This document shows positions 20,195 to 33,090 of a DNA stretch of 64,000 nt, one piece after another (the first letter of the stretch is position 1; every line of letters starts with the position of its first letter). The translations under genes were made by a program, and so were the position numbers. Source of the stretch: Staphylotrichum longicolle. Lineage: Eukaryota > Ascomycota > Sordariomycetes > Sordariales > Chaetomiaceae. Where the stretch lies: NCBI GenBank assembly GCA_019096155.1, contig JAHCVI010000001.1, forward strand, positions 1,054,001 through 1,118,000. Reading direction: 5' to 3'. The notes below the pieces were generated by a model. The model did not search any database. It was not told the origin of the DNA and saw only the letters and a list, made by a program, of their open reading frames with translations.

Positions 20195-23100
20195 GGCGGC
20201 GGCGGGGCTCCGGCTGGCAGCGGATGCGGATGCGGATGCGGAGGTGGACAAAAGGCAACGACAAGCTCCAATTGCGGTCGTTGTCACACGAGCAGCTCGA
20301 TACACGCGGAGCACAGGATGAGGCGAGCTGGGCGGGCCGGAGACAGCCTGTAGCGAATACACGGTTGAGAAGACCCTCCTGGCCAGCATCGGCATCTTTA
20401 TTTGCTGTGCTGCGGGGGAAAACGCCATCCCGCGCTCGCTGGTCGGTTCCTCTTGATCATCGACGTGGGGTCACCGGGATGCTGCTCCTTGTTGCTGGTG
20501 CGCGGTGCTGCCCAGCCTGAGGCAGCGCTGGCAGAGGGGCGTCATTGACGGCCCACTCAAGCTGCGCTCGGCGGGGCAATCTGCTCTGCTCCTCTCTTTG
20601 ATGCGGGTCAGAGCCCTGTCTTTGCAAGCCAAGTCCCTCGTCCCACTGCACTGCTCCCGGTTGCTCCAAGGATGCCCAACAGGTTCGGGACTGACAATCT
20701 GGTCTATGGCTGAAACCGAGGCCAACAAGCATCAACACGCGAAAGTGGACAACGCAACTGACAGCATCAAACAGGCAGCAGACCGAAAACTCGAGCAGCA
20801 CGCAGCTGATGCTTCCCAGCCAATCAGCGCCCGAGCGATTCCAATTTGGCCCACTTCCCTTGGCGGCACGGGAAGTGCCATGGCTCCCTGCCTTCCCGCC
20901 TGGGCTTGCTTGCTCCCTCTCCGCCCGGACAAAATAAGCCGTAATTGCTTCTCCTCCACTAGAATGAACCGATTCTCATACTTTCAACCTCTCCTCTCCT
21001 CTTCCTCTTCTCCTCATCTTTCTTTCTTTGGCTTATCTTTCCTCTTCTTTCTTTTCTTCTTCCCTTCCTTCTCCTGTGTTTTTCTCTTCTTTCTTCTCTT
21101 CTCTTGCTTCGAGGATTAGAGCTGAAATTCCGTGAAAAAGGCGGTCTACATGTCAGAAGTTCCGATAATGTCTGTACGGCGTTTTTTGGCCGAGGAGTGG
21201 CTCCTCAACCCGAGCCCACGTTGCAACCCGCATTCCAGGGAGCAAGGCTTTGCTGTTCTGCCTCGCCAGCAGAATGGCAACGGAGCCCGGGGTAAAATTG
21301 TCATTTTCCCTTCAGCCCATCCGGCCGGTTTAGGGGGGCATTGCCGGATGTGCACCCTCTCTACGTGCGGTCTCATTCCCGGCCTTGCTGCAGTCACAGC
21401 TGCCGATTGCAGAGCTTGGTGATGACCATGACGGGGTCCTCACCGAATGACACATGCATGTCCGTGAGTGCGACCATGTTGGTATGCAGCAAAATGGATC
21501 ACGGGGGTCGCGTAGGTCCCTCACTTTCGCAGCTGCGTATCCGGCTCTTGTCCCGAGTCTCGTTCAACTGAGCCCTTCCATACTTTGGTCCCCTCTCCCC
21601 TTGACCAGAGCGGACACCAAACCTGGAATTTGCTCAGGTTGAGAGGCCAAACTCTTTGAGCGTAGCCTCGCGGCAATGCGACGTAACACCACATGCGGTC
21701 GCCGAATGCCTGTCTGCGCCAGGCCACGTTGAGACCTGCAGAGACCACTGTGTGTCCGGTGGACTGAGCCCGGAAGATGGACCACGGAGCAGAAAGGGAA
21801 GGGGAGGGACAAGGCACTCGGAGGTTTGAACTTGGTGAACAACCCCAGCACAAGATGACAAGGGGCCCATTTTCCGTTTTGGGATCGCCCATCATGTATC
21901 GGGCATCAGAAAAGGAAAGGTGAAGAGGCATCGAGGCCAGAATCTGCCACCAAGGAAATCCCCCATTGGGTTTCCACGCTGTTGTCACAGCGAGCCCGTC
22001 CACCGTGTGTGATCGCCGACAAGGTTGGGTGGCTTCTGCCAGGGGGTGGATCTGGAAGAAAGCTTGGAGCCTTGCACAGCTGGGCCCCGGCCCAATCGCC
22101 AGAACGCCCCGCTTCCCATTGCGAGAACCCCTGGTATGGGACGGGACCAACACAAGCGCGGGCGCCCGTCGATTCCCCGCGCTCGATCCCGTCCCGATTC
22201 ATCCACCAACCCGGATCGCAACGCTTGACCTCTTCTGCCCCACGATGCTGCCAAAGCCAGAGCCAACGCAATGCTTTTCAAAAAGGATTCACAACAGCCT
22301 AGAAAGTAGAAACCCACGAGTCTCACCCATTGCTATTCTCGGCGGCCGACCAGGATCACAACCCCACATCGGATGCCCACCGAGAGCTTGGAGGTGGCCG
22401 TGATTGGCCGGCAAGCGGATAAGCCACGGGAGCAGGGGGTTGTGGCCAGACGAAAGGGGTTAGGCGCGATGCCTGTGTCACATCTGAATCGATGCGATAC
22501 GACCTCGATTCGAGGCTGGGCGCTTTTCCCTTCCTCGAGTTTTGCCTCTCACGCTCTCTTGCTGTCCCTTGCCTGGTCGGGGGCCCCTGAACTGATCTTC
22601 GATGCACGCAACCCTACCCCGACTCCCTGGCTTGGCCCAACTCCCCGAGTCCTGAGTCCCCTGGCGTGGTGAAAGGCGAATTTGCGAAGCGACAGGTAGG
22701 TAATGAGGAAGAGGACGGGTTTGGATGTGAAATGGACCATTTCAAACTTTGGAGCTCCTGCGTTAGTACTCATCCGAGGTATCAACCCACCCCCTTTCCC
22801 CGCACAAGGCACGGTAGACTCGTAAGGCTTGCAGGAATATGTAAGTTATTCTGTACATGGCTGTGACACTGAGCATCAACAAAACAATCATCCGAAGCGA
22901 TGCTTGAGGTGCTCACACAAACAACACCCCACACGAGACACCACAACCGCCCCAAGCGATGTTGACCTTCACCCAGCATCCACCAACAGGAGGAAAAAGA
23001 CAAAAGATAGACGAGGGTTAACTAAAACCCCCCAATTTTTTTGTTCTCAACGCAGATGACTATGGCAGCCTCGTAGACGACCAGCACAAGGAGACAAGTG

Positions 23101-26100
23101 AGTCGACGGAGGGCAAACCGCACCACCACCCCGTACTCTCAGAACCCAAGTAACCCCATCAACAACGCGTGCCATCACCGCAGGTGAGCTGTTCCTCAGA
23201 CAACTCGCCACACACACACGCACACTTCTGCCGCCTGCAAAATGCATGGGACTGCCGATTGGGAAAATACATGCATGCATGCACGCTCGCTCGCACGCAT
23301 TGCAGAACACTTGGCCCTCATCCCTCGTGCTGGTGGGTGCTGGTGGGTGGGTGTGCAGGCTGCTCGCCCTCTGGGCTGGCTCCTGGGCTGGGGCTGGCGC
23401 TGAGTTCTGGGGATCACCGTCCACTGTTGAGGATGAGGGGCAGAATACGAGATTGGGGGGAGTGCAGAACCATAGGGAATCTCAGAGTTGGATGACGGTG
23501 GGGTTGTGTTTTCTTTCCCCTTTTGCCAAGCTTGGGGAGGGGTAAGGGGGATGAGGTGAGAAGGGAGAGAGGGGTTTTGGGTGCTGGGGACTTCTCTCTG
23601 TGATGGAGTTACTCGGTATATTTCCCCCTGACGTTCTCACTCTATTTTTTTTATTTATTTTTTTTTCATTCTTTTTGATGGAAAGAGGCTCAAAAGACGG
23701 GGTAATACGACAGAGGTTGGATCAAGGTTTCGTCATGATCAGTGTGCAATTTCTGCTGAGGTGGTGGGGGAGATCAATCCGATATGGACAGAGATTGCTA
23801 GTTCCATCTGATCTTTGCTACCGGCGGGTCTTTGCGTTGCATATGTGATCTCAGATCTGGAATCGGAGGGAGTCGTTGTCAACAACCTAGGCGAGCAAGG
23901 GACAGGGACAGGAGGGCCGGGTTGTGGGCGCACGGGGCAGTCCACAACGGTTGTGCGGGTGGGGTGCGGTGCGTGAGGGCCCATGCCCATGTCCAGCGTC
24001 TGCTTCTGCCAAGACGAAGCGGAAGCGCTTTGGGACGAGACTTGATTTTTTATTTCGTTCTTCCTCTTGAGTGCAAGAAGACACTTCATCTATGAGTGGT
24101 TGCTAATCTTTGCAAACCTCTTAAGGCCATCGAAGCTATTCGAGTCAATGGTCTGTCACAAAACCACGCCTCCTGTCAAATCATCGTCCTTCAAGTGACC
24201 CGATGGGAGATTCCGCACGATCATCCAGTCCCGAGCGGGCTTGGGCAGGTTGACTGAGTGGGTCCGGGTGGCTCAGCCAGGGTCATCCTGGCTCTGATCC
24301 CACACTCTGGACACCGTTCGGGCGAGGCACGAGAATTGCAAGCCCCTCCGCAGCCTGCAGCTGCCTTTCCGTCCTCTGGTGCCTCTGGTCGGCGCTGGAC
24401 AGGGCGCATTCGAGACCGTCATCCGACCTTCTCGCTCATTTCGCCAGATTGCGGTCGAGTGCCCGGCGCCGACAGGTGGCCCAGCAGAGGCCTGTGCTAG
24501 GGGAGAAGGGCGGCGATGGGTGTATGTATGTTGGGACAGGGTGACCGGATGAACACGATTGCCCCAGGAAAGTTTGGGTTGTGCCTTGGGCCTTGGACAT
24601 GGTCGAGGAAGGGAAAGAATCGCAGCAGCGTGAGTGAGCGCGATTTTGCAGAGCTGGAGAAATGCAGTCGGAATAGCCTCGTACGATGTGCATTTGCCAC
24701 GAACGTTAGCAAGGGCTAAAATGGCCTGCTTTCTATTGTCCCTCTGACTGTGCTGCTTTTCTGTGCTGCTTTCTGCGATGCTTCCTGTTCTGAGACGGGC
24801 TCAGGCACAGGTTGCTGCAGCACCCGTCACGGCCTCGCGGGGCGGTAACCCACTCACAACACCCATCCCGGGCTGTGTCGAGGTTGTCACACCCTTTGCC
24901 AAAGCTTGCGTGCCCGGCAGCAACGCGCGCAAAACCACAGCTATCACCCAGCAGTTCCTGGAAGAGCCTCAGCTTTCCCCACCGTGCTTTGAAGTCAAGA
25001 GCCAAAGCGCGACAGAGCAGAACTAGGATCGCACGGCAAGGGAAGGACCCTCACGCCGGGAGTGGAGGTACGTAAGACTGAGCACGCAGAGGGAGTGACG
25101 TTTTGTGTTTACCGGGTCTCGAAGGCATATCGCCAAAGCGGCTTGATAAGTAGAAAACACCACCATTTGCAAGCCGGGCTCGTCAACATTTCTGTCCTTT
25201 CCAACTCCCATTTGCGCCGCTCAAGCCCGGTCCTCAGCGGTCTCCCCTGTGGGCGAAACTCCGTCCCGTCGTTCAGCTGCTGTAACTTGGCGGAGAGAGA
25301 AGGTTGGTCTTGGCCGCCATTGCTGGTCTTGGCTCTTGGGCGCGGACCCACTTAACCGCCCAGCAGGACACCCGCTTGGCGATTGCAGCCCACATCCTCG
25401 CGCCAGGTCCCGTTCGTCCCCTTCCGTTCCCCATCCATTTCGCTCCATCATTTCCTCCCACCTCACCCTGGACTCTCGACATTGCACGCCGCCTTCCCTC
25501 CACCACCAGGCACCCGACTCTTCCAGTACGTGCTCACCTCTTTTTTTTGCGCCGTCGTTTGACCTTTTCTGCGCTTTGCTGTTGCGTCTGGAAATATCTC
25601 ATTCCATTCGCGTCTTTTTCTGTGTGGTCTTCGGTCTTTTGCTCTTCCTTTTCTTGCTGCTGCGATCGTCGTCGCTGGAGGACTCGCGATTTCCACCCGC
25701 CACCATCACCGCCAATCATCACCACCACCACCCACAACTATCACGACCGCCACGACCGCCGGCCTTGGGGAGAAGAGCGCGCAGGAGAGGGAGGAATAAA
25801 GTGTTGGACGATTGGAACGGCTGCCACAAATCAAATCCTCTGCGAGGAATACTGGGGACAAAATCGACGTCAGCCAAAAACCGCCTCACATCACGGACCC
25901 GGCAAACCCCCCGGCCGACCGCTTCTGTGTCTCTCGCCCATTCCGGTCAAACACCAAAGCCAACTCCGATCTCCGAACCGTGCTAGCGAAAACCGATGCG
26001 GCCGCTGCGCACCGAACTCCCCAGCTGATCCACCACGAAGCTCCGGCTGCCAACAAATTGAACAGCCCACGGCCATCGTCTGATCTGCATTCAGCTTGGT

Positions 26101-26424
26101 ATTCGGTGACGGGGACGACCTAGTGGGTCGCTCGGTTGCCCCGAGGCACCGCACGGGCGTACTGCTTTGCCTTTGGTGCTTGTCGGCCTCACGCCGCGAT
26201 TGTTTTGTTCATGAGCACTTGCGATACACACACGAAACGCACACAACCAGTTACTAACTCGCCTGGAGGTACCACCGTCTTCTCTGTTGATCGCGATACC
26301 AGCATCCCGGCCGGATCAACGGACGCCGTGACACACGCTATTTTCCCACGGGAAACACCTCTCCTCCACGCATTTGACTGCGCCAGAAGCCACCGGGCTT
26401 GATATCCATTACTCTCCCGCGGCC
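20195..26424. promoter_or_regulatory. Long gene-free region upstream of the MED15-like gene
   Basis: More than 6 kb with no frame of convincing coding character on either strand. Contains the leader or N-terminal extension of the aminopeptidase (to 20428), CCAAT-like sites such as 20816-20823, a long pyrimidine tract (20985-21112), CA/GT-rich stretches near 23208-23230, poly-T tracts near 23645-23670 and, next to the MED15-like start, a pyrimidine-rich probable 5' leader (25400-26400). A non-coding RNA or a long multi-part promoter would fit; nothing specific can be named. Confidence 0.45.
20985..21112 (+). repeat. Pyrimidine (CT-rich) tract
   Basis: About 130 bp consisting almost only of C and T on the plus strand (TCTCCTCT, TTCTTTCTTTT units). 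In filamentous fungi such tracts often mark core promoters and 5' leaders. No gene follows immediately. Confidence 0.55.
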
Positions 26425-26484
26425 ATGGCCGCCAACATACCGCAAATGGTCGCAAACGGCCAGATGATGATGCTGCAACAACAG

Positions 26485-26516
<32 letters not shown>

Positions 26517-29500
26517 GCAGCAGCAGCAGGGACAGCAGCCGCAACAGCAGAACAACAAGCAGCTGAATCAGCTGGTATACAGCCATTTGATGCAGGGCAT
26601 GAGCATGGCGCCCATGAACTCGTGGCAGAGCGTGTGAGCATCAGTGATCGGTTTTCAAAAGCCATCAACCTGTACGGATACTCCTTCTCCTCCTCTTTTC
26701 TTTTCTGGCTCCCTTTTTGCTGCTTGATGAGAGTGGTTTTGTCTCATTGGGACCAACGATTGGCAGACCATCGTTGTCCAGGCGATGGACCTCGAGAAGA
26801 AAGCATTTTTAGGATCACTGGACAAGGTAGGCAAACATGCTCCTGGCAACCGAGAAGCGTTTGGGGTTACCTGGCTTGGCTGACACGGGCTTAAGCAATC
26901 CTACGATCACGCCATGACGGCGAAGACTCAAGAGATGGTCAAAAGACGACAGGGCCATGTTCCAGACCTCCAGAACCAGCTGAGCAACGACGCCGCGAGA
27001 CAAGCTCAGCTGCAGGCAGCGCAACAACGTCAACACCAACTGATGTTGAGTCAGATGGCCGCGAGGGGCTTGGGTAAGCCCGGTCCTCAACACGGATTTC
27101 AACCCATGCAGAACCCGATGCAAGTTCCCGGGATACCCCAGCAGCCGCAGCAACTCGGCATGGGCATGGCCGCCGCGAACATGCTCCAGAACCGGCCGGA
27201 TCAGCGCCAATTCCAGATGCAGATGCCACAGGGGCGGCAAGGACTCGTCTTCCAGGTCGACCCCCTCAGCCGGCTGGCACCGCAAGACAGGAATCGAGTG
27301 AATGAGTTCGCCTTGAGGCTCATGAGCCAGGCCGACGAGGTTACCAAGACGCAGATTCGACAAATGATGCAGACCAAGTTGACACCTGCCCAATTACAAG
27401 AGTGCGCCGCCCAGCGCAAAGACACGGTATTCACTTGGTACCAGAACAGCGCTCTGAGCCAGTTGCAAGCGAGAGCGGCACAGCAGCAGCAGCAGCGGAA
27501 TCTGATGCAGCAGCGAGCAGGTGGGATGCCCGCGAATGCCGTTCCGCCAGCAGGACTCCAGGGCCAGATGAATCCCGCCCTCATGAACAGTTTGGCCCAG
27601 CAACCGGGAATGCCAGATGGCCAAGCATTCGCCCCGAACATGGAGAGTATCCGGGACCAGCAGCAGATCGGCCTGCGTGCGCAGCAAGCCGGACAAGTGG
27701 TGGTGCCGGCCAGCGCCGCTCCCGGACGAAATGCGACGCCAGGTCAAATACCCGGCCTCCCGCCACAACCCGCGCCCGGGAACCACCCGGGGCAGAATCA
27801 AACGCCAATGCCTCCGCAGGTACAACAGCAATTCGGGATGCAACAGGTCCAGCTGGACCCCACGGTTGCCCAGGTCCAGGCCCAGCCTGGGGTGCGAGCA
27901 GTGGCCGGCCGGGCCATGCCGGGCCAGCCAGGCGCCATGGGTACACCGAATGTGGCCCCACAACCATCTCCGAGTCCAGGGCTGAACACATTAAATGCAC
28001 CAATGCGACAGCCTCCCGTCCCCATGGGTCAAGGAAACGCGCAGGCCATGAATCAGGGCAACCAACCGATGGCTGCAACGCTCAACCCCCAGTTCAACCA
28101 TCAAAACAACACGAGGCCGCAGTCGCTGGCGGGGAACATGAACAACACAGCCATGGCAGCAATGGTACAGAACCTCAATCCCGACGCCCGGGCGGCCATG
28201 GGTGCGGTACCAGAGAACGGCGCCATGAGGGAGTTCTATGCGAAGCTTCAGGAACACCAACGCGCGGGGAACAACGGCTTCCAGGGGCCCAAGCCAGGCA
28301 TGATACCTGGGATGCCAGGACAGATCCAGGGTGGTCCAATGGCTGGTGCGAACCCGGCTGCGCTCCTGAATGCAAACCAGAAGGGCAACGGCGCGATGCC
28401 ACCGACAGGTCAGCCAACCTTGCAGCAGCAGCAGCAGCTGGCTGCTGAAAAAGAGCACCTCCTGGCCATTATCCAGAGTCCGCAAGGCCGCGCCGCCATG
28501 AACAACATGGACATACCAGTGCAGATTCTCAACCGCATGCGAGGCTCGATACCGCCCGAGATTCGGAAATGGGTTCAACTGAAGCAATTCATTCAGAACA
28601 ATCCTGCCGCGCTCCCCCCTCAGATGCACAACCACCTGAACAACTATCAATTTCTGCAGTTCAAGGCCATGCTGGACAAGAAGAAGGCGCCGACGGCCCC
28701 GGTTGCAGGCCCTGGGCCTCAAGCTCCAGGCGGGCCCGTTCCCCAACAGCCTGGCTTTCAACCGCAGCCCTTGCCTCCTGGTTTCTCATACCCGCCTGCT
28801 CTCTCTCATGTGACTAGGCAGGAGCTCGAAGTCGCGCGTCAACGGGATCCACGGTGTCAGGGCATGGCCGATGATGGTCTGAGTGAGCTCCTGAGGAAGG
28901 CGAAACGCGATAGCTACGCAAAGAAGGCTTGGGAGCAGTTCCAGCAGTCACAGCAAGGGCGCGGGAACAATAACCCTGCTGCAGGACCCCAGAAACCCGC
29001 CATGCCGATGCCTCCAACGCCGACCACCCAGCATGGTGGCGTCGTCGCAGCACCACACCCGAACGCCTCACAGGCAATGCAGCAGCAACCTTCTCAGCAG
29101 AAACCTGCAGGTGCCCAGGTGGCGGATGCGGCGGCCCCTCCTTCCCTAGGGACCGGATTGCCGAATCGTGGGCCCCTCAACCCATCGCCTGCCACGGCGG
29201 CGAAGAATTTGAAGCGACCGAATCCGGATGAAGCTGGGGACGCAACCAGTCAACAAGGGAATGCCATTCAACGGCCCGCTCCTCAGCCCGGTGCGCGGCC
29301 TCCACAGGCGGGGCAGAAGCCGACCTTGGAGCAGCTCATGAAGCTGTCACCAGAACAGCTAGCCAAGTTCTCACCGGAGCAGCTCGCAAGACTTCCACCG
29401 GATCAAAGAGCATACGTCTTGCGGACTCGAGCGGGACAGCCGGAAAGCGTCAACCGACTGAGACAGGTTGCAGAAGAAGGCCATCGTCTCGCGCTCCAGG

Positions 29501-31071
29501 AGGTGAGCAAAGAGAAGCCGTTAGCGCTGTCGCCCGCAGAAGTCGCCGAGACGCGCCTCAAACTCTCCGCTGCAGTTGACAGGATTGGTCAGCTCCGTGG
29601 CGCATCAAACATTGCGAAATGGTACCACCTCACCAAGGACGACTCGCGGGCGAGGATGTTCTTCAAAGCGGTATGTGTGGAGTCTTTCTTCTTGTGGCTT
29701 ATATGTAAACCGGTGTGCTAACACGTTGTCCAGCGCACCAAAGTGGGACGCCAATTCATCGATGTCGATGCGATGACGATGGTGCGGGAACCTTTGACCA
29801 TTTCCAGGGACGAGCTGGATCAATACATCAACATGATGGACAGCATGCTGCAAGATATCGACATGCTTAAGAGATCGGCGAGCCAGGACGGACCGGCCGC
29901 CGGAGTGCAGGCCGAAGTCCAGCGGCCTCCGCAGCCGTCCCCGTTGAGCGCGGCGAATCTGGAGAAACAGACCCAAGCCCTCAAGCAGGTGCAGAACAAG
30001 ACGGTCGGCAAGACGGCACAGCCCCCTGCCGCGCCAACGACCGCGCAACCGCCTTTCCAGTTTGGCCTCCAGAAGTCACCCGCCGGAAATCCAGAGTATC
30101 TCAGTGAACAACGGATCACGCAGGCTAATCTGGTCATCCCCCCCGCCCGAAAGAAGGCCAAGACCGGAGCAGGCCAGGCGTCCCCGCCCGCGGCCCAGCA
30201 ACAGGCTGTTGGTGCGCCGTCGCCGCAGGTCAATGCTCCGTCGCCCGTGGCTGTCAGGAAGCCAGAGCCACCCAAACTCACGTGCCCGGAACCTGGCTGC
30301 GAGATGAACTTGATTGGCTTTCCGACGGAGGAAGCGCTCAATGCTCACCGGCAAGAGGAGCACATCAAGCCGTTTGAGAATCCTCTCGGCTTCGTGCAGG
30401 AGCAGATGGCGGCCGCCTTTGGATTGGACGCCCAAGGCAACCCCAAGGCAATCACCAAGCCGAGCAACCAGGGTGCCCCGGTCCCGGCGGCGGCAGCCAT
30501 GGTTGCCAGTCGTTCCAAGCAGGGCCAGAAGCCGGGCGCGACGCCCATGTCCCGCGGCGCGTCGATGCAGCGCCAGGGCAGTGCAGCGGGCGCCAAACCC
30601 GGCGATAGTGTTGGCACCCCCGGCAAGACGATGCCAGCCAAGCAAGGTGCCGGAACACCGCTTGCCCCAGCTCTGGAGGACCCGTGGGCGGGCTCGACGG
30701 TCGACCCGCAGGATCTGTTCTCGGGTCTGGGCCGGTCCCTCGAGGCCGTCACAGGCGGCTTCCTCCCTGACTTTGGCACGTACCGGTCGCTGACGCCCAA
30801 CGACACGCCCGAGTCGAGCAAGGACAGCAGCGGGGTGTCGGAGCCGACGAGCGACATCCACGAGCAGGCGGTGCTGGACATTGGGCTGACGGTGCAAGGG
30901 CTCGACAATGACTTGCTGTGGGACATGGACAACATCAACATGGACAACTTTGAGTCGGTCGCGGACGCCGACATGTACATGCACGACCCGATGATGTTCT
31001 CGCTGGACGACATGCAGACGGATTTCAGCAAGCCGTTTAGGGTGGATCAGTCGTTGTATACGGATCTATAG
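26425..31071 (+). CDS. MED15: Mediator subunit 15-like protein (KIX, Gln-rich)
   Basis: Probable Mediator tail subunit contacting activators (Gal11/Med15 type), nuclear. Exons 26425-26631, 26767-26826, 26896-29670 and 29734-31071 (1459 aa). The ATG lies in a good context (GGCCATGGCC). Residues about 16-45 are polyglutamine; KIX-like sequence follows (LNQLVYSHLMQGM..NSWQS, then VVQAMDLEKKAFLGSLDK and YDHAMTAKTQEMVKRRQ). The centre is Gln/Pro/Met-rich with a helical block (APQDRNRVNEFALRLMSQA, then TKLTPAQLQECAAQRK). A tandem L..LSPEQLAKFSPEQLARLP sits near 29340, and a C2H2-like CPEPGCEMNLIGF..H..EEH near 30285. The C-terminus is acidic. The KIX region has a frame problem: VSISDRFSKAIN, which fits between WQS and the next exon, lies in another frame at 26634-26671. 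Confidence 0.75.
26474..26530 (+). repeat. CAG/CAA polyglutamine repeat in the MED15-like gene
   Basis: Run of mixed CAG and CAA codons encoding about 18 Gln. Confidence 0.9.
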
Positions 31072-33090
31072 GGAGATTCAGCGAGGAAGGGGTTTTGGAT
31101 TTTATCGATTGGGACGCCGCCCGGACGATCTTTTCGCTGAGCATATTCGGGGCGGCGGCAACGCGACATTGAAAGAATTGACACGTCGAAGTTACAATGT
31201 TTGGAGACGAGGAGAAGGGTGATTGGGGATGCCATATACGAAGGGAATCAGGGGAGAGAGTTGCGCTGTGCGGTGGATTTATGCATTTGATCTTCCAAGC
31301 CGGGCCGGGGACTGGAGTGGAAGGGAAAAAAAAGGAGGGCTGGCGCAATCTTGGTCTTTTGCTGTATCCTTCCTTCCCTTTTAGCGGGACGTCATGTCGG
31401 GCACATCTTTGGGGCTGGCTTGGTTTCTTTCTCTGTTTTCTATCATGTTCCGTTGTTTCTATTCTGCAGGGTTTGACGCCCGTGGTGTACACCACCATCG
31501 CCGGCTTGAGGGTGTTGCGTGGGTCGATGGTTAGTGGTGTGGTGTGTGTGGTCATTTTTCTTGCGGGACGGTCGGATCCTTGGTGCCCTGGAGGAGTTTC
31601 TGGTTTCTGGTTTTCTGGCTCTGGTTTCGGGATAAGGAGGGAGACATGGGGTCATGTTTTTTTCGTGTTTTTCTTTTTGCAGGTTTAATAGTTTAAAACC
31701 TGGAACTGGGCAAAGGGGGGGTTGATACCCATTCATTGTACATTGTCACAACTATCGCTATGGTACTGTTGCTGCTGTCAACTAAGTGGGGCTTCTGTGT
31801 CTTGTGGCTTATGGGTTTGTGTGAGGTTGATGTGGCTATTTTTGTCGTTTTGGGTCAGTGATAAAATGGTGGCTTTGTGTCGAGGTATAGTCTGGTAGGA
31901 ATCGCGTAGTTGTGGATGAGCAGGTTGATGATAATTTGATGATGATGAAACTTTACCTTGTTGTCTGTTTTGTGTTGGGTGGGAGAGGAGAGTTCTAGTT
32001 GGTTTCATGAAGGTTGGACAGGTTGGTTGCAGGCGGAGAGGGAGATGAGGTTGATCAATTGAATCCATCCCAACTTGACCAAACTCGGAATCTTCATCCT
32101 GTCCTCCGATAAAGATCCAAGTATACACACACCATCTCAGCTTGAGCGTTTCATTTCTTTTCTAGTTTATTCAAACGTGATCACCGAAGTCTCACTCATC
32201 TGCGCGTCGACACTGTCTCGTCCTTCTCTCCCTGCCCATCACGTTTTACACATTGTATAAATTGAACGGAACGGAACCCGTGAAAATGCAAGTCGCGGTT
32301 CCTGCATCGGTGGACACACTCAACAGGGGGCCGCCGAAGCGTGGCGCGTCGATCCCTGTAATTGAGCGGGCGGGAAGAGGCTCCTCTCCATCGGGCGTTC
32401 CATCCGCCCAGGGTCGGGTGCAGCGGACCCGTTCGGGCAAGCGCCAGTGGATTGTGGTCCCTCAACCCTGAGGTGATGGCGAGTTCCAGGGTTGGCGCCT
32501 GCAAAACGCGTCGGTTGGGACGAACGCGTGTTTGGAAATTGCCGGATTGGGGAGGGGCCGCTGGATACCAGGCTTGCCAGGTCAGGATGGTCCACTCCAC
32601 TGTATTTTCAGGTGCGAGTCCGCTCCCCCTGCACCCCCTCGCTCGCCGCGTTGTGGTGGGTGGGGACGGAATACAGTGGGTTTCGTGTCCCGCCTTCGAG
32701 AGACGCGTCTGGGGCTGGTTCCTGTTGCGTGCATCCACTTATTAAGTTCGAGGGGCGCTGGGGCGGTTTCTTTTGCTTTTCCGTCCTGGTGGTTGGGCTG
32801 CTTGTCGAGCTTTTGGGTGTTTTTGCCTCCCTCCTTTTTCTGTCTTTACTGAAACTGAACCTTGAGGCACGTCAAAGTCGATATTAGCTGGGTGATTTTA
32901 CTGCCCTCGGGTACCTCCCCTCGTTTCGATCGTTTATTTGGTTCGAGTGTTTGCTTGCCTCGGGCTCCTCCTGCTCGTCGTCACGGCACAGGCGCGGCGT
33001 GTTTTAAACCCACCGACGTGACGTACACGCGGCACCCAACGGTCCTTTATTTACCTGTACGGTCCCTACGCTACCAGTCGCCAGCCAAAC
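31072..33090. other. Intergenic, 3' region of MED15-like and promoter of Whi5-like
   Basis: About 2 kb. The left half is T/G-rich (GTGGTGTGTGTGG near 31535) and likely 3' UTR. The right half (32700-33090) is the promoter/leader of the next gene. No frame with coding character. Confidence 0.45.

Noticed and set aside
21521..22153. 210-codon minus-strand frame in the long gene-free region
   Set aside because: Composition is Trp/Arg/Pro-rich and irregular, no domain or conserved pattern; looks like chance in GC-rich DNA.
27402..28448. 348-codon alternative plus frame inside the MED15-like gene
   Set aside because: Out-of-frame reading of the Gln/Pro-rich exon; no independent support.
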